Origin: Alphaproteobacteria bacterium
GTDB lineage: Bacteria; Pseudomonadota; Alphaproteobacteria; Micropepsales; Micropepsaceae
DNA length: 64,000 nucleotides
Assembly: GCA_016792565.1 (NCBI GenBank)
Contig: JAEUMK010000025.1
Span: 1 to 64,000 of the forward strand
Reading direction: 5' to 3'
This document shows, one piece after another, positions 9,134-19,027 of this stretch. Position 1 is the first letter of the stretch. Every line of letters begins with the position of its first letter. The position numbers and the translations under genes are program-made. The notes below the pieces were generated by a model, which worked only from the letters and a program-made list of their open reading frames with translations, was not told where the DNA came from and searched no databases.

Positions 9134-9154
9134 CCGCCCGCCGGGGGCTGACCC

Positions 9155-9811
9155 ATGCTGCTGCTCGTCGGTCTCGGCAATCCCGGCCGCGACTATGCGG
9201 GGCATCGCCACAATGTCGGCTTCATGGCGGTGGACGCGATCGCCGCGCGCCACCGCTTCGCGCCCTGGAAGAAGCAGTTCAAGGCCGAGACCGCCGAGGG
9301 CTTTCTCGACTCGCCCAGGGGCCGCGTGAAGGTGCTGGCGCTGAAACCCCAGACCTACATGAACCTGTCGGGCGAAGCGGTGCAGGCGGCGGCGCATTTC
9401 TATCGCATCGATCCCGCCGACATCGCCGTGCTCTATGACGAACTGGATCTCGCGGCCGGCAAGATCCGCGTGAAGACCGGCGGCGGCGCGGCCGGCCACA
9501 ACGGGATCCGTTCGATCGCCGGGGCGCTCGGGCCGGACTTCCGCCGCATCCGCATCGGCATCGCCCATCCCGGCGACAAGACCCGCGTCACCGGCCATGT
9601 GCTGGGCAATTTCACCAAGGACGACCAGGCCTGGCTCGCGCCGCTGCTCGACGCCGTCGCCGAGGCCGCGCCGTTCCTGGCGGCTGCCGACGACGTCGGC
9701 TTCATGAACAAGGTCGCGGTGCTGCGCGGCGAGCCGCCAGAGAAAGCCGAGAAGCCCAAAGCCGAAAAGCCGAAGGCCGAGAAGCCGGTCCCCAAGGACC
9801 CGTCGTCGTGA
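9155..9811 (+). CDS. pth: Peptidyl-tRNA hydrolase
   Basis: A 218-residue Pth, which releases peptides from peptidyl-tRNAs that drop off ribosomes. The N-terminus LLVGLGNPGRDYAGHRHNVG contains the conserved Asn and the catalytic His. Further family motifs are LKPQTYMNLSGEAV, VLYDELDLAAGKIRVK and GGGAAGHNGIRSI. The enzyme core ends near residue 190. A charged tail follows with three near-identical KAEKP units (bases about 9745-9790), which is an unusual low-complexity extension. The gene lies 45 bp after rplY, across a palindrome, and is probably co-transcribed with it. Confidence 0.96.
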   Translation: MLLLVGLGNPGRDYAGHRHNVGFMAVDAIAARHRFAPWKKQFKAETAEGFLDSPRGRVKVLALKPQTYMNLSGEAVQAAAHFYRIDPADIAVLYDELDLAAGKIRVKTGGGAAGHNGIRSIAGALGPDFRRIRIGIAHPGDKTRVTGHVLGNFTKDDQAWLAPLLDAVAEAAPFLAAADDVGFMNKVAVLRGEPPEKAEKPKAEKPKAEKPVPKDPSS

Positions 9812-9891
9812 CCGCCCCGGCTCTCGCCGTCGCGGACGCCAAGGCCGGCGATGACACTTCATACGACTCATTGAACGAAGGCGCCTGAATC

Positions 9892-10989
9892 ATGGGCTTC
9901 AAATGCGGCATCGTCGGACTGCCCAATGTCGGCAAGTCGACGCTCTTCAACGCGCTGACGCAGACCGCCGCGGCGCAGGCGGCGAACTATCCCTTCTGCA
10001 CCATCGAGCCCAATGTCGGCGAGGTCGCGGTGCCCGACCCGCGGCTTGAGACGCTGGCCCGCATCGCCAAGTCGCAGAACGTCGTGCCGACGCGCATCTC
10101 GTTCGTCGACATCGCCGGACTGGTGCGCGGCGCCTCGAAGGGCGAGGGCCTCGGCAACCAGTTCCTCGGCAATATCCGCGAGGTCGATGCGATCGTGCAT
10201 GTCCTGCGCTGCTTCGAGGACGGCGACGTCACCCATGTCGAGGGCCGCATCGACCCGATCGCCGACGCCGAGACGATCGACACCGAGCTGATGCTCGCCG
10301 ATCTCGACAGCCTGGAGAAGCGCATCGTCCCGCTGGAGAAGAAGGCCAAGGGCGGCGACAAGGAGGCGATCGCCCTCGCCGCGCTGATGACCAAGGCGCT
10401 GGTGCTGCTGCGCGAGGGCCGCGCGGCGCGCGAGGCGAAGCTGGACCCGGAGGAGGCCGCGCCCTTCTCGCAGCTCGGCCTCATCACCTCCAAGCCGGTG
10501 CTCTATGTCTGCAATGTCGACGAGGCCTCGGCCGCGACCGGCAACGCCTTCTCGGCCCGCGTCGAGGAGATGGCGAAGGCCCAGGGCGCCGAATGCGTCG
10601 TCTTCTCCGCCAAGATCGAATCGGAGATCGCCGTACTGCCGTTCGAGGAGCGGGGCGACTACCTGGAGGCGGCGGGCCTGCCCGAGGCCGGCCTCGACCG
10701 CATGATCCGCGCCGGCTACCACCTGCTCGGCCTCATCACCTATTTCACGGTGGGTCCGAAGGAGGCGCGCGCCTGGACGATCGTGAAGGGCACCAAGGCG
10801 CCCAAGGCCGCCGGCGTGATCCACACCGATTTCGAGAAGGGCTTCATCCGCGCCGAGACCACCGCCTTCGACGATTTCGTCGCGGCCGGCGGCGAAGCGG
10901 GCGCCAAGGAAGCCGGCAAGATGCGCCTGGAAGGCAAGGACTACGTCGTCAAGGACGGCGACATCCTGATGTTCCGGTTCAATACGTAA
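9892..10989 (+). CDS. ychF: Redox-regulated ATPase YchF (Obg-family)
   Basis: A 365-residue YchF/OLA1 P-loop protein. The P-loop is GLPNVGKSTLFNALT (residues about 8-22), the switch region is DIAGLVRGASKGEGLGNQFL, and the base-recognition strand is YVCNVDE. Asn replaces the Lys of NKxD, as expected for an ATP-preferring member. A coiled-coil insertion follows the G domain. The C-terminal TGS domain carries the LITYFTVGPKEARAWTI, GVIHTDFEKGFIRAE and YVVKDGDILMFRFN elements. The protein interacts with ribosomes and translation, and its role in stress responses is still debated. It is the usual neighbour of pth. Confidence 0.97.
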   Translation: MGFKCGIVGLPNVGKSTLFNALTQTAAAQAANYPFCTIEPNVGEVAVPDPRLETLARIAKSQNVVPTRISFVDIAGLVRGASKGEGLGNQFLGNIREVDAIVHVLRCFEDGDVTHVEGRIDPIADAETIDTELMLADLDSLEKRIVPLEKKAKGGDKEAIALAALMTKALVLLREGRAAREAKLDPEEAAPFSQLGLITSKPVLYVCNVDEASAATGNAFSARVEEMAKAQGAECVVFSAKIESEIAVLPFEERGDYLEAAGLPEAGLDRMIRAGYHLLGLITYFTVGPKEARAWTIVKGTKAPKAAGVIHTDFEKGFIRAETTAFDDFVAAGGEAGAKEAGKMRLEGKDYVVKDGDILMFRFNT

Positions 10990-10998
10990 CCCGCGCCA

Positions 10999-11460
10999 TC
11001 ATTTCTTCTTCCGCGCCGCCGCCGCCGCTTCGTGCATCGCCACGTAGCGCTCCATCGGCACGCGCGCGATCGCCTGCCCCACCAGGTCGAGCGGCAGGTC
11101 GTCCAGCTTCCTGAACCGCACGCACCCCGCGCCCATGTCGAACCGCTTGCCGGTGGCGCGGTAGGCGGTCTCGAACCAGCTCTGCATCGCCGGGTCCATG
11201 TAGGCGGCGACCAGATGCAGCGCCATCGCAGTCTTGGGTGCGGCGATCGCCGCCAGCATCAACGGCTGCTTGTTGTAGGTCTTTGGAAAGCGCGACAGCG
11301 GCACGACATAGCTGATCATGCCGCCGACAAGTTCTTCATAGCCCTCGGGCAGGTTGGCGCGAATGGTCTCGCGCACCGCCTTCAGCGCCGCTCGCCTGTC
11401 TTCCGGCAGTTTCCCGAAAAAGGCTTCAACCGCGTCCTCGCCCGCCGCCTTGCCCGCCAC
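10999..11460 (-). CDS. DUF1801 (YdhG-like) protein
   Basis: A protein of about 153 residues if it starts at the GTG at 11458-11460; a TTG a little upstream is an alternative, and no ATG fits. The N-terminus EAFFGKLPEDRRAALKAVRETI is the helix typical of DUF1801 proteins. It is followed by GMISYVVPLSRFPKTYNKQP, a helix around ALHLVAAYMDP, FDMGAGCVRFRKLDDLPLDL and a Lys-rich end. DUF1801 proteins are small cytosolic alpha/beta proteins distantly related to frataxin-like folds, with no settled function. The gene converges on ychF (9-bp gap) and is divergent from the dienelactone-hydrolase cassette. Confidence 0.78.
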   Translation of the reverse strand: MAGKAAGEDAVEAFFGKLPEDRRAALKAVRETIRANLPEGYEELVGGMISYVVPLSRFPKTYNKQPLMLAAIAAPKTAMALHLVAAYMDPAMQSWFETAYRATGKRFDMGAGCVRFRKLDDLPLDLVGQAIARVPMERYVAMHEAAAAARKKK

Positions 11461-11602
11461 TTTGCGCTCCCCAAGTTTCGGCCCCAAGCATGTCCGATGC
11501 ACCCCGCCTCCGCCAGCCCGGCGCGACAGCTTGTGCCTTGCGCGCCGCGCCGCCGCCGCGAGAAACTGGCGGGCAAGACAACATCCGGACCGAGGACACG
11601 CC

Positions 11603-12280
11603 ATGGGCCACTTCATCGACTTGACCGCCTCCGACGGCTTCACCTTCGCCGCCTATCACGTCGAGCCCAGGGCCAAGCGGCGCGGCGGGCTGATCGTCGT
11701 GCAGGAGATCTTCGGCGTGAACGCCGACATCCGCGCGACCGCCGAGGATTTCGCGGCGCTCGGCTACGAGGTGCTGGCGCCCTCGATGTACGACCGCGTG
11801 AAGAAGGGCCTCCAGATCGACAGCCACAGCCCCGAGGCGCTGGCCGAGGCGGTGCCGATCGCCCAGGCGAACGGGCTGGAGAAGCCCGTGATCGACCTGC
11901 AGGCCTGCGTGGACTACCTGAAAAGCCGCGGCCCGGTCTTCGTCACCGGCTTCTGCTATGGCGGCTCGGCCTCGTGGATCGCCGCGACCCAGGTCGAGGG
12001 CGTGGCGGCGGCGAGCTGCTATTACGGCTCGCTGCTGCCCAATCTCGCGCACCTGAAGCCGAAATGCCCGGTCATCGCCCATTTCGGCGCCACCGATCCC
12101 TTCATCCCCATGGAGAACGTCGAGCGCTTCAGGTCCGAACAGCCGAATGTTCCGGTCCATCTCTACGACGCCGGCCACGGCTTCTTCACGCGCGGCGGCA
12201 TGGCCCATGACGAGGCGGCGATGAAGCTGTCGCTGGAGCGCACGCTCGCGCTCTTCGACGGCGCGGCGGCGGCGGCATGA
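11603..12280 (+). CDS. Dienelactone hydrolase family protein (first copy)
   Basis: A 225-residue alpha/beta hydrolase of the dienelactone hydrolase family. The catalytic triad is visible: Cys in VTGFCYGGSASW, Asp in HFGATDPFIPMENV and His in YDAGHGFF. The GLIVVQEIFGVNADIRATAE segment near residue 30 is the usual family signature. Family members hydrolyse dienelactones in aromatic degradation, but most chromosomal copies have unknown ester or lactone substrates. It starts the cassette, and its stop overlaps the next ATG (ATGA at 12277-12280). It is paralogous to the protein at 13209-13922. Confidence 0.92.
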   Translation: MGHFIDLTASDGFTFAAYHVEPRAKRRGGLIVVQEIFGVNADIRATAEDFAALGYEVLAPSMYDRVKKGLQIDSHSPEALAEAVPIAQANGLEKPVIDLQACVDYLKSRGPVFVTGFCYGGSASWIAATQVEGVAAASCYYGSLLPNLAHLKPKCPVIAHFGATDPFIPMENVERFRSEQPNVPVHLYDAGHGFFTRGGMAHDEAAMKLSLERTLALFDGAAAAA

Positions 12281-12741
12281 TCGACATCTGGTTCGAGGAC
12301 CTGCCCGAGGGCCGGACGCTCGATCTCGGCGAGCGCCTGGTGACGCGCGAGGAGATCGTCGCCTTCGCGACCGAGTTCGACCCCCAGCCGCACCATCTCG
12401 ACGACGAGGCGGCGGCGAAGTCGATCCTCGGCGGGCTGTCGGCCAGCGGCTGGCACACCTGCGCGATGATGATGCGGATGCTGGTCGACGGCCTCGCCAT
12501 CCGCGCCGCCTCGATGGGCTCGCCCGGCATCGAGGAGGTGCGCTGGATGCGCCCGGTGCGCCCCGGCGACGTGCTGCGCATGAAGGGCGAGGTGAAGGCG
12601 GCGCGGGTGTCGAAGTCGCGCCCCGAAATGGGCATCGTCGACATCGAATGGACGCTGCACAACCAGCGCGAACAGGTCGCCTGGATGAAGGCGACCGGGC
12701 TCTACGGCGTGCGCCATCCGGCGGCCGGAGGCTCTGCGTGA
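12277..12741 (+). CDS. MaoC-like hydratase/dehydratase (first copy)
   Basis: A 154-residue single hot-dog domain. The catalytic R-hydratase-like Asp/His pair sits in FATEFDPQPHHLDDEAA. The following GLSASGWHTCAMMMRM helix and the VRWMRPVRPGD strand are typical of MaoC-domain acyl-thioester hydratases and thioesterase-like enzymes. The substrate is probably a CoA thioester, an inference from the family. The gene overlaps the upstream DLH gene by 4 bp and touches the next MaoC gene in a TGATG junction, so the proteins are probably made in fixed proportion. The two MaoC proteins may pair as a heterodimer. Confidence 0.9.
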   Translation: MIDIWFEDLPEGRTLDLGERLVTREEIVAFATEFDPQPHHLDDEAAAKSILGGLSASGWHTCAMMMRMLVDGLAIRAASMGSPGIEEVRWMRPVRPGDVLRMKGEVKAARVSKSRPEMGIVDIEWTLHNQREQVAWMKATGLYGVRHPAAGGSA

Positions 12742-13205
12742 TGTGGTGGGAAGACATCGAACTCGGCGTCACGACGCAGCTCGGGGCCTACACCTTCACC
12801 GAGGCGGAGATGGTCCGCTTCTCGCGCGCCTACGATCCCCAGCCCTTCCACATCGACCCGGAGGCGGCCAAGGCCTCGTTCTATGGCGGCATCATCGCCA
12901 GCGGCTGGCACGTCGCCTCGGTGTGGATGAAGCTGATGATCGCCAGCTCGCAGAAGCGCGCCGCCGAGGCGGGCGAGCGCCGCACCGGCGGCGTCTCGCC
13001 GGGGTTCCTCAACCTGCGCTGGATCAAGCCGACGCGGCCCGGCATGACGCTGCACTACGACAGCACGACGCACGAGAAGATCGCGCTGAAGTCACGCCCC
13101 GACCTCGGCCTCGTGCGCTCGCTCAACATGGCGGTGGACGACAACGGCGAAACGGTGATGAGCTTCACCGGCCAGGGCTTCTGGCCGCGCCGTCCGAAGG
13201 AGTAG
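12741..13205 (+). CDS. MaoC-like hydratase/dehydratase (second copy)
   Basis: A 154-residue hot-dog protein paralogous to the preceding gene. It has the same layout: MWWEDIELGVTTQLG, then the catalytic pair in FSRAYDPQPFHIDPEAA, the IIASGWHVASVWMKL helix and the LRWIKPTRPGM strand, ending GQGFWPRRPKE. The ATG at 12741 shares one base with the upstream TGA (TGATG). A GTG at 12738 is the only close alternative. An acyl-CoA hydratase role is inferred from the family, and the true substrate is unknown. Confidence 0.9.
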   Translation: MWWEDIELGVTTQLGAYTFTEAEMVRFSRAYDPQPFHIDPEAAKASFYGGIIASGWHVASVWMKLMIASSQKRAAEAGERRTGGVSPGFLNLRWIKPTRPGMTLHYDSTTHEKIALKSRPDLGLVRSLNMAVDDNGETVMSFTGQGFWPRRPKE

Positions 13206-13208
13206 CCC

Positions 13209-13922
13209 ATGCCGATGATCCTCGTGCGCTCCGTCAGGGACGGCTATGCCTTCCGCGCCTATCACGCGCCGGCCAAGGGCGCGCGCAAGGGCGGCCTGGT
13301 GCTGGTCCAGGAGATCTTCGGCGTCACCGATCACATCCGCCAGCTCTGCGACGAATACGCCGCCGACGGCTACGAGGTGCTGGCGCCCTCGCTCTACGAC
13401 CGCCAGGAGCGCGGCTTCGAGGCCGACTACACGCCCGAAGGGATCGCCGAGGCGATGAAGCTGCGCGACGGGCACGACATGGCCGACTCGGTCGGCGATG
13501 TGCAGTCCTGCATCGACCGCTTCCGCGACGCGTCGAGCGATCCGGTCTATGTCACCGGCTATTGCTATGGCGGCTCGGTCGCCTGGGTCGCCGCCTGCCG
13601 CTGCAAGTACCTGGCGGCGGCATCCGGCTACTACGGCCGGGCCATCGTCGATTATCTGGACGAGACGCCGCGCTGCCCGGTGATGCTGCATTTCGGCAAG
13701 ACCGACGCCTCGATCCCGCCCGACTGGGTCGATCGCATCGAGGCGGCGCACCCGGAAGTCCAGGTGTTCCGCTACGACGCCGGGCACGGCTTCAATTCGG
13801 ACCGCCGCAAGGACTACGACATGACGAGCGCGGAACTGGCGCGTCAGCGCACGCTGGCGCATTTCGCCGCCCACCGCACGACGCCGCCGCCGCGGCGCGA
13901 CCAGTTCGGCAATCCGGTCTGA
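13209..13922 (+). CDS. Dienelactone hydrolase family protein (second copy)
   Basis: A 237-residue DLH-family alpha/beta hydrolase closely similar to the first copy. It has GLVLVQEIFGVTDHIRQLCD, the nucleophile Cys in VTGYCYGGSVAW, Asp in HFGKTDASIPPDWV and His in YDAGHGFNSD. The C-terminal tail (FAAHRTTPPPRRDQFGNPV) is longer than in the first copy. It lies 3 bp after the second MaoC gene, closing a DLH-MaoC-MaoC-DLH cassette that looks like a duplicated pair. It could act on the product of the MaoC enzymes, but no aromatic-degradation genes are nearby. Confidence 0.92.
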   Translation: MPMILVRSVRDGYAFRAYHAPAKGARKGGLVLVQEIFGVTDHIRQLCDEYAADGYEVLAPSLYDRQERGFEADYTPEGIAEAMKLRDGHDMADSVGDVQSCIDRFRDASSDPVYVTGYCYGGSVAWVAACRCKYLAAASGYYGRAIVDYLDETPRCPVMLHFGKTDASIPPDWVDRIEAAHPEVQVFRYDAGHGFNSDRRKDYDMTSAELARQRTLAHFAAHRTTPPPRRDQFGNPV

Positions 13923-13941
13923 CAGGCTTCAGGAGCGCGCC

Positions 13942-15687
13942 ATGAGGTGGCTAGCGGTTCTCGGTTTCGCCCTTCTCGCCGCCTCGACATCCAGAGCCGC
14001 CGCCGCGCAAAATTGCGCGGCGATGTGGCAAGGCGCATTTAGCGGCGCGCTCGCCTGCGAGCCCTACACGCCTTCGACGGCGGCGGACGGCGCAACCTTC
14101 TACGTCGAGACCGGCGGCTCGGCCTCTGACGATGTGAAGAAGGCGGTGCTCGATATCGCGGCCGACGCCTTTGTCGCCGCGAAGGCGGTCTATTCGCAGT
14201 GGGGCGCACTCGCCCCCGTGGTCTTCATCGCGGTGAAGGACAACCACCCGTCCTACAACGCCAACACCGCTGCGATCTGGGGCCTCGCCATCGTCGACAA
14301 GCGGCGCCCGGGCGAAGCCTGTCCGGTCGTGCTGTACCCGGCGATGGGCGACGCGGCGGACGGACAGCGGGTCCGCCAGCTCGTGGCGCACGAGCTCTGG
14401 CACTGCTTCCAGTTCGACAATCTGCGCGCCCAGCTCAACGGCGACCCGCCGCCCGGCGTCCAGCAATACTGGACCGATATTACAATGTGGTGGGCGGAAG
14501 GATCGGCCGACTATTTCGCGAATCTCGTCTTTCCGGCGGCGAATCTCGAGCGCAACGGCCAGACGCGTTTCGACTTCAAGAAGCCGCTCCATCTCCAGTC
14601 CGGCGCCGGCGCCTATGGCGTATCGCTCTTCTTCCAGTCCATGGGCAACACCAACAGCCCCGAAGCGGTCGTCGCCTTCCTGAAGGCGCTGCCGGCCAAC
14701 GGGAACCAGGACGCCCAGCGCGCGGCGCTCGCCGCCTATGGCGGGCTCAATACCGACTTCCACATCTTCGCGAAGGAAGTTCTCAACAACGAACTGATGG
14801 ACAGCGACGGCAAGCCCGTGGCGATCGACTTCACCGGCGACCAGCGCCAGACGGAACTGGACGAGGGCACGACGCGCATCGCCATGGACATGAAGCCCTT
14901 CGTGATCCGCCCCTACGTGTTCAAGCTGGAGAAGGGCCGGCTCTACACCTTTCCCGGCCTCGGGAAGCTCGCCTTCGACGAGCACATGAAGGCGTCCTAC
15001 CGCTTCGAGAACGTCTGGTACGAGGCGAACAGCGATCTCAAGATCGACACGCGCTGCGAGGGCATGCCGGTCAGCGACGTCCTTCTGCTTTTCACGCGCA
15101 CGGACGATTCCGCGGGCGGCGAAACGGCGGGGCAGACGCCCGCCGAAATGGACGTCAAGGCCGAGACGAGCGAATGCCCCTGCGACGCCATGGAGGCTGT
15201 GCCTGCGTGCTACGCCGGCAACTGGCTGCTGGACAACAACGCGATCGCGCTCGCGATGGCCGACACGCAGGCAAAGATGAAGTTCGATGGCCTCTCCGGC
15301 GCGATCCGGGCGCAGATCGGCGCCGGCGGAAAACTGACGCTGCGGCTCGCCGACTGGACACTCCTGTGGAAGCGGGCGAACGAGAACGACAGCGATACCC
15401 TGAAGAGCCTCAAGCTCGTGTTCAGCGGCGAGTTCGAAGGCTTCATGGGCAAGGCCAAGAGCGGCAAGATGTGCTTCATTCCGACCGCCGACCGGACCAA
15501 GCTGTTCTATGAGGCGATGGTTTCCTATTGGGGCATGTCGGACGAAATGGGCGCGGCGCTCACCAATCCGATGAGCGAGCCGATGACGGCGACCGAGGCC
15601 GACTTCAACTGCGTCGGCGACGAGATTTTCTATTCGTTCCCCGTCAACGGGAAGACCTTTCAGGGCCGCCTGACGCGCGAACCCTAG
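13942..15687 (+). CDS. Secreted protein with gluzincin-type HELWH motif
   Basis: A 581-residue protein with a Sec signal peptide (RWLAVLGFALLAASTSRAAA, cleavage near AAA-QNC). In the first third, VAHELWHCFQ places a zinc-metallopeptidase HExxH at residues 150-154. A Glu follows 32 residues later in MWWAEGSADYFAN (Glu186). This spacing fits a gluzincin peptidase, the pattern of peptidase-MA-like proteins. The long C-terminal part (about 250-581) has no motif I know. It includes a Cys-rich stretch (ETSECPCDAMEAVPACYAG) and beta-rich segments suggestive of a carrier or binding domain. The protein is likely periplasmic or extracellular. It follows the DLH cassette by 19 bp but is probably independent. 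Confidence 0.8.
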   Translation: MRWLAVLGFALLAASTSRAAAAQNCAAMWQGAFSGALACEPYTPSTAADGATFYVETGGSASDDVKKAVLDIAADAFVAAKAVYSQWGALAPVVFIAVKDNHPSYNANTAAIWGLAIVDKRRPGEACPVVLYPAMGDAADGQRVRQLVAHELWHCFQFDNLRAQLNGDPPPGVQQYWTDITMWWAEGSADYFANLVFPAANLERNGQTRFDFKKPLHLQSGAGAYGVSLFFQSMGNTNSPEAVVAFLKALPANGNQDAQRAALAAYGGLNTDFHIFAKEVLNNELMDSDGKPVAIDFTGDQRQTELDEGTTRIAMDMKPFVIRPYVFKLEKGRLYTFPGLGKLAFDEHMKASYRFENVWYEANSDLKIDTRCEGMPVSDVLLLFTRTDDSAGGETAGQTPAEMDVKAETSECPCDAMEAVPACYAGNWLLDNNAIALAMADTQAKMKFDGLSGAIRAQIGAGGKLTLRLADWTLLWKRANENDSDTLKSLKLVFSGEFEGFMGKAKSGKMCFIPTADRTKLFYEAMVSYWGMSDEMGAALTNPMSEPMTATEADFNCVGDEIFYSFPVNGKTFQGRLTREP

Positions 15688-15693
15688 CCGCCG

Positions 15694-16794
<1,101 letters not shown>

Positions 16795-16798
16795 CGGC

Positions 16799-17329
16799 TC
16801 AGTGCCCTTCGAAATCGATCAGCGTGAGGACGGTCTTGCCCATCGCCTCGATGCGCTGGCGGCCGCCGAGTTCGGGCAGGTCCACGATGAACGAGCAGCC
16901 GATCACCTTGCCCCCCGCCCGCTCGATCAGCTTGATGCCGGCCTCGCAGGTGCCGCCGGTGGCGATGAGGTCGTCGACGATCAGGACGTTCTCGCCGGGC
17001 TTCACCGCGTCCTCGTGGATCTCGACGATGTCCTGTCCGTATTCCAGGTCGTAGGATTGCTGGATCGTCTTGAACGGCAGCTTGCCCTTCTTGCGGATCG
17101 GCACGAAGCCGATCGACAGCTGGTGGGCGATCGCCCCGCCGATGATGAAGCCGCGCGCCTCGATGCCCGCCACCTTGTCGATGCGCACGCCCGCGAAGGG
17201 CTGCACCATCAGGTCGATGGTCGTGCGGAAGGCGCGCGCATCGCCCATCAGCGTCGTCACGTCGCGGAACATGATGCCGGGCTTGGGATAGTCCGGGATC
17301 GTGCGGATGGCGCCGCGCAGGTCGAACAT
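16799..17329 (-). CDS. apt: Adenine phosphoribosyltransferase
   Basis: A 176-residue Apt that converts adenine and PRPP to AMP. It starts [19 protein letters not shown], the standard Apt opening. It has [25 protein letters not shown], the RKKGKLP loop and the PRPP-binding motif [20 protein letters not shown]. It sits between mtnP, whose reaction releases adenine from methylthioadenosine, and mtnA, which takes the other product. The operon therefore recycles both halves of MTA. The spacing is 14 bp from mtnP and 4 bp to mtnA. Confidence 0.97.
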   Translation of the reverse strand: MFDLRGAIRTIPDYPKPGIMFRDVTTLMGDARAFRTTIDLMVQPFAGVRIDKVAGIEARGFIIGGAIAHQLSIGFVPIRKKGKLPFKTIQQSYDLEYGQDIVEIHEDAVKPGENVLIVDDLIATGGTCEAGIKLIERAGGKVIGCSFIVDLPELGGRQRIEAMGKTVLTLIDFEGH

Positions 17330-17343
17330 GGGGTGTCTCCGGT

Positions 17344-18219
<876 letters not shown>

Positions 18220-18304
18220 CGCATGTGTTCCACGATTTCAGAAGAGGGCGCGTTTTATCACGCGCCGCCCCCCGCGCAAGAAGAACGGCAGGCCGTGGCG
18301 ACCC

Positions 18305-18871
18305 TCAGCGGCCCGGCGGCCGGGGCGTGCGCAGGAACAGCATGAAGAGCGCGAGCGGCCGCTTGAAGGCCAGCAGATAGGCGACGTGCAGGCCGACAAG
18401 CAGCGCGAGCAGGTTGCCGGCCGTCTCGTGGATCTCCTCCAGCACGCCGCCGTCGTGGTCCCTCTCGCGCCGCTCGCCGGCCGGCGACGCGTAGGTCTCG
18501 TCGTCGTCGTCCGCCAGCGCCGCCGGGATCGCCGCGGCGGCGGCGAGGCCCAGCGTGCGGCCGCGGTCCATGACCAGGCCGGTCGAGGTCACGGCGATCA
18601 GGCTGAGCGCGATGGCGAGCAGCAAGGTCCGGCTGATCGCCGGGTGGGTGGCGAGGTTGCCGAGCCGCAGGCCCTCGAAGTGCGGATAAAAGCGGAAGAG
18701 GCCGAGCTGCGGCGCACCGCCGAAGGCCAGCGCCAGGCGGATCAGCAGCACCGCCGCGACGCCATAGCCGAGCCAGGCATGCACGACGCCCGCCTCGCCC
18801 GTCAGATAGGCGGCCGTGGCGAGCACGGCGAGGCCGGCATGCATCCATCGCAGCCTGAAGAGCGCATTCAT
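18305..18871 (-). CDS. Cytochrome b561-like membrane protein
   Basis: A 188-residue protein with four hydrophobic helices: around residues 9-30, 35-55, 75-95 and near the C-terminus (AGNLLALLVGLHVAYLLAF). Histidines at helix positions (RWMHAGL, VVHAWLGYG, EEIHETAGN, GLHVAY) fit the two-haem pattern of bacterial cytochrome b561 or Ni/Fe-hydrogenase-b-type proteins. A soluble loop (LADDDDETYASPAGERRE) links helices 3 and 4. It probably transfers electrons from quinol to a c-type cytochrome or another acceptor. The Met at 18871 (MNALFRLRW) was chosen because homology starts there; an upstream Met at 18892 is possible. Confidence 0.82.
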   Translation of the reverse strand: MNALFRLRWMHAGLAVLATAAYLTGEAGVVHAWLGYGVAAVLLIRLALAFGGAPQLGLFRFYPHFEGLRLGNLATHPAISRTLLLAIALSLIAVTSTGLVMDRGRTLGLAAAAAIPAALADDDDETYASPAGERRERDHDGGVLEEIHETAGNLLALLVGLHVAYLLAFKRPLALFMLFLRTPRPPGR

Positions 18872-18970
18872 CGCGGATGTCCTGTCTGCCTGCATCGCCG
18901 GGCTGGCGGGCATGGCGCGGAATAGCGGCCGGATGCCCGCGCAGCTTTGATGTGGATCAGCGCCGGGGGC

Positions 18971-19001
18971 AAACGAAAACGGCGGCCCTCGGGGCCGCCG
19001 T
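18971..19001 (-). terminator. Rho-independent terminator of the bc1 operon
   Basis: On the minus strand, ACGGCGGCCC pairs with GGGCCGCCGT (10 bp, 3-nt loop) and is followed by TTTTCGTTT. It lies about 27 bp after the petC stop. Confidence 0.85.
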
Positions 19002-19027
19002 CTTGCATCCGCCGTCCGGCGCGCCGG

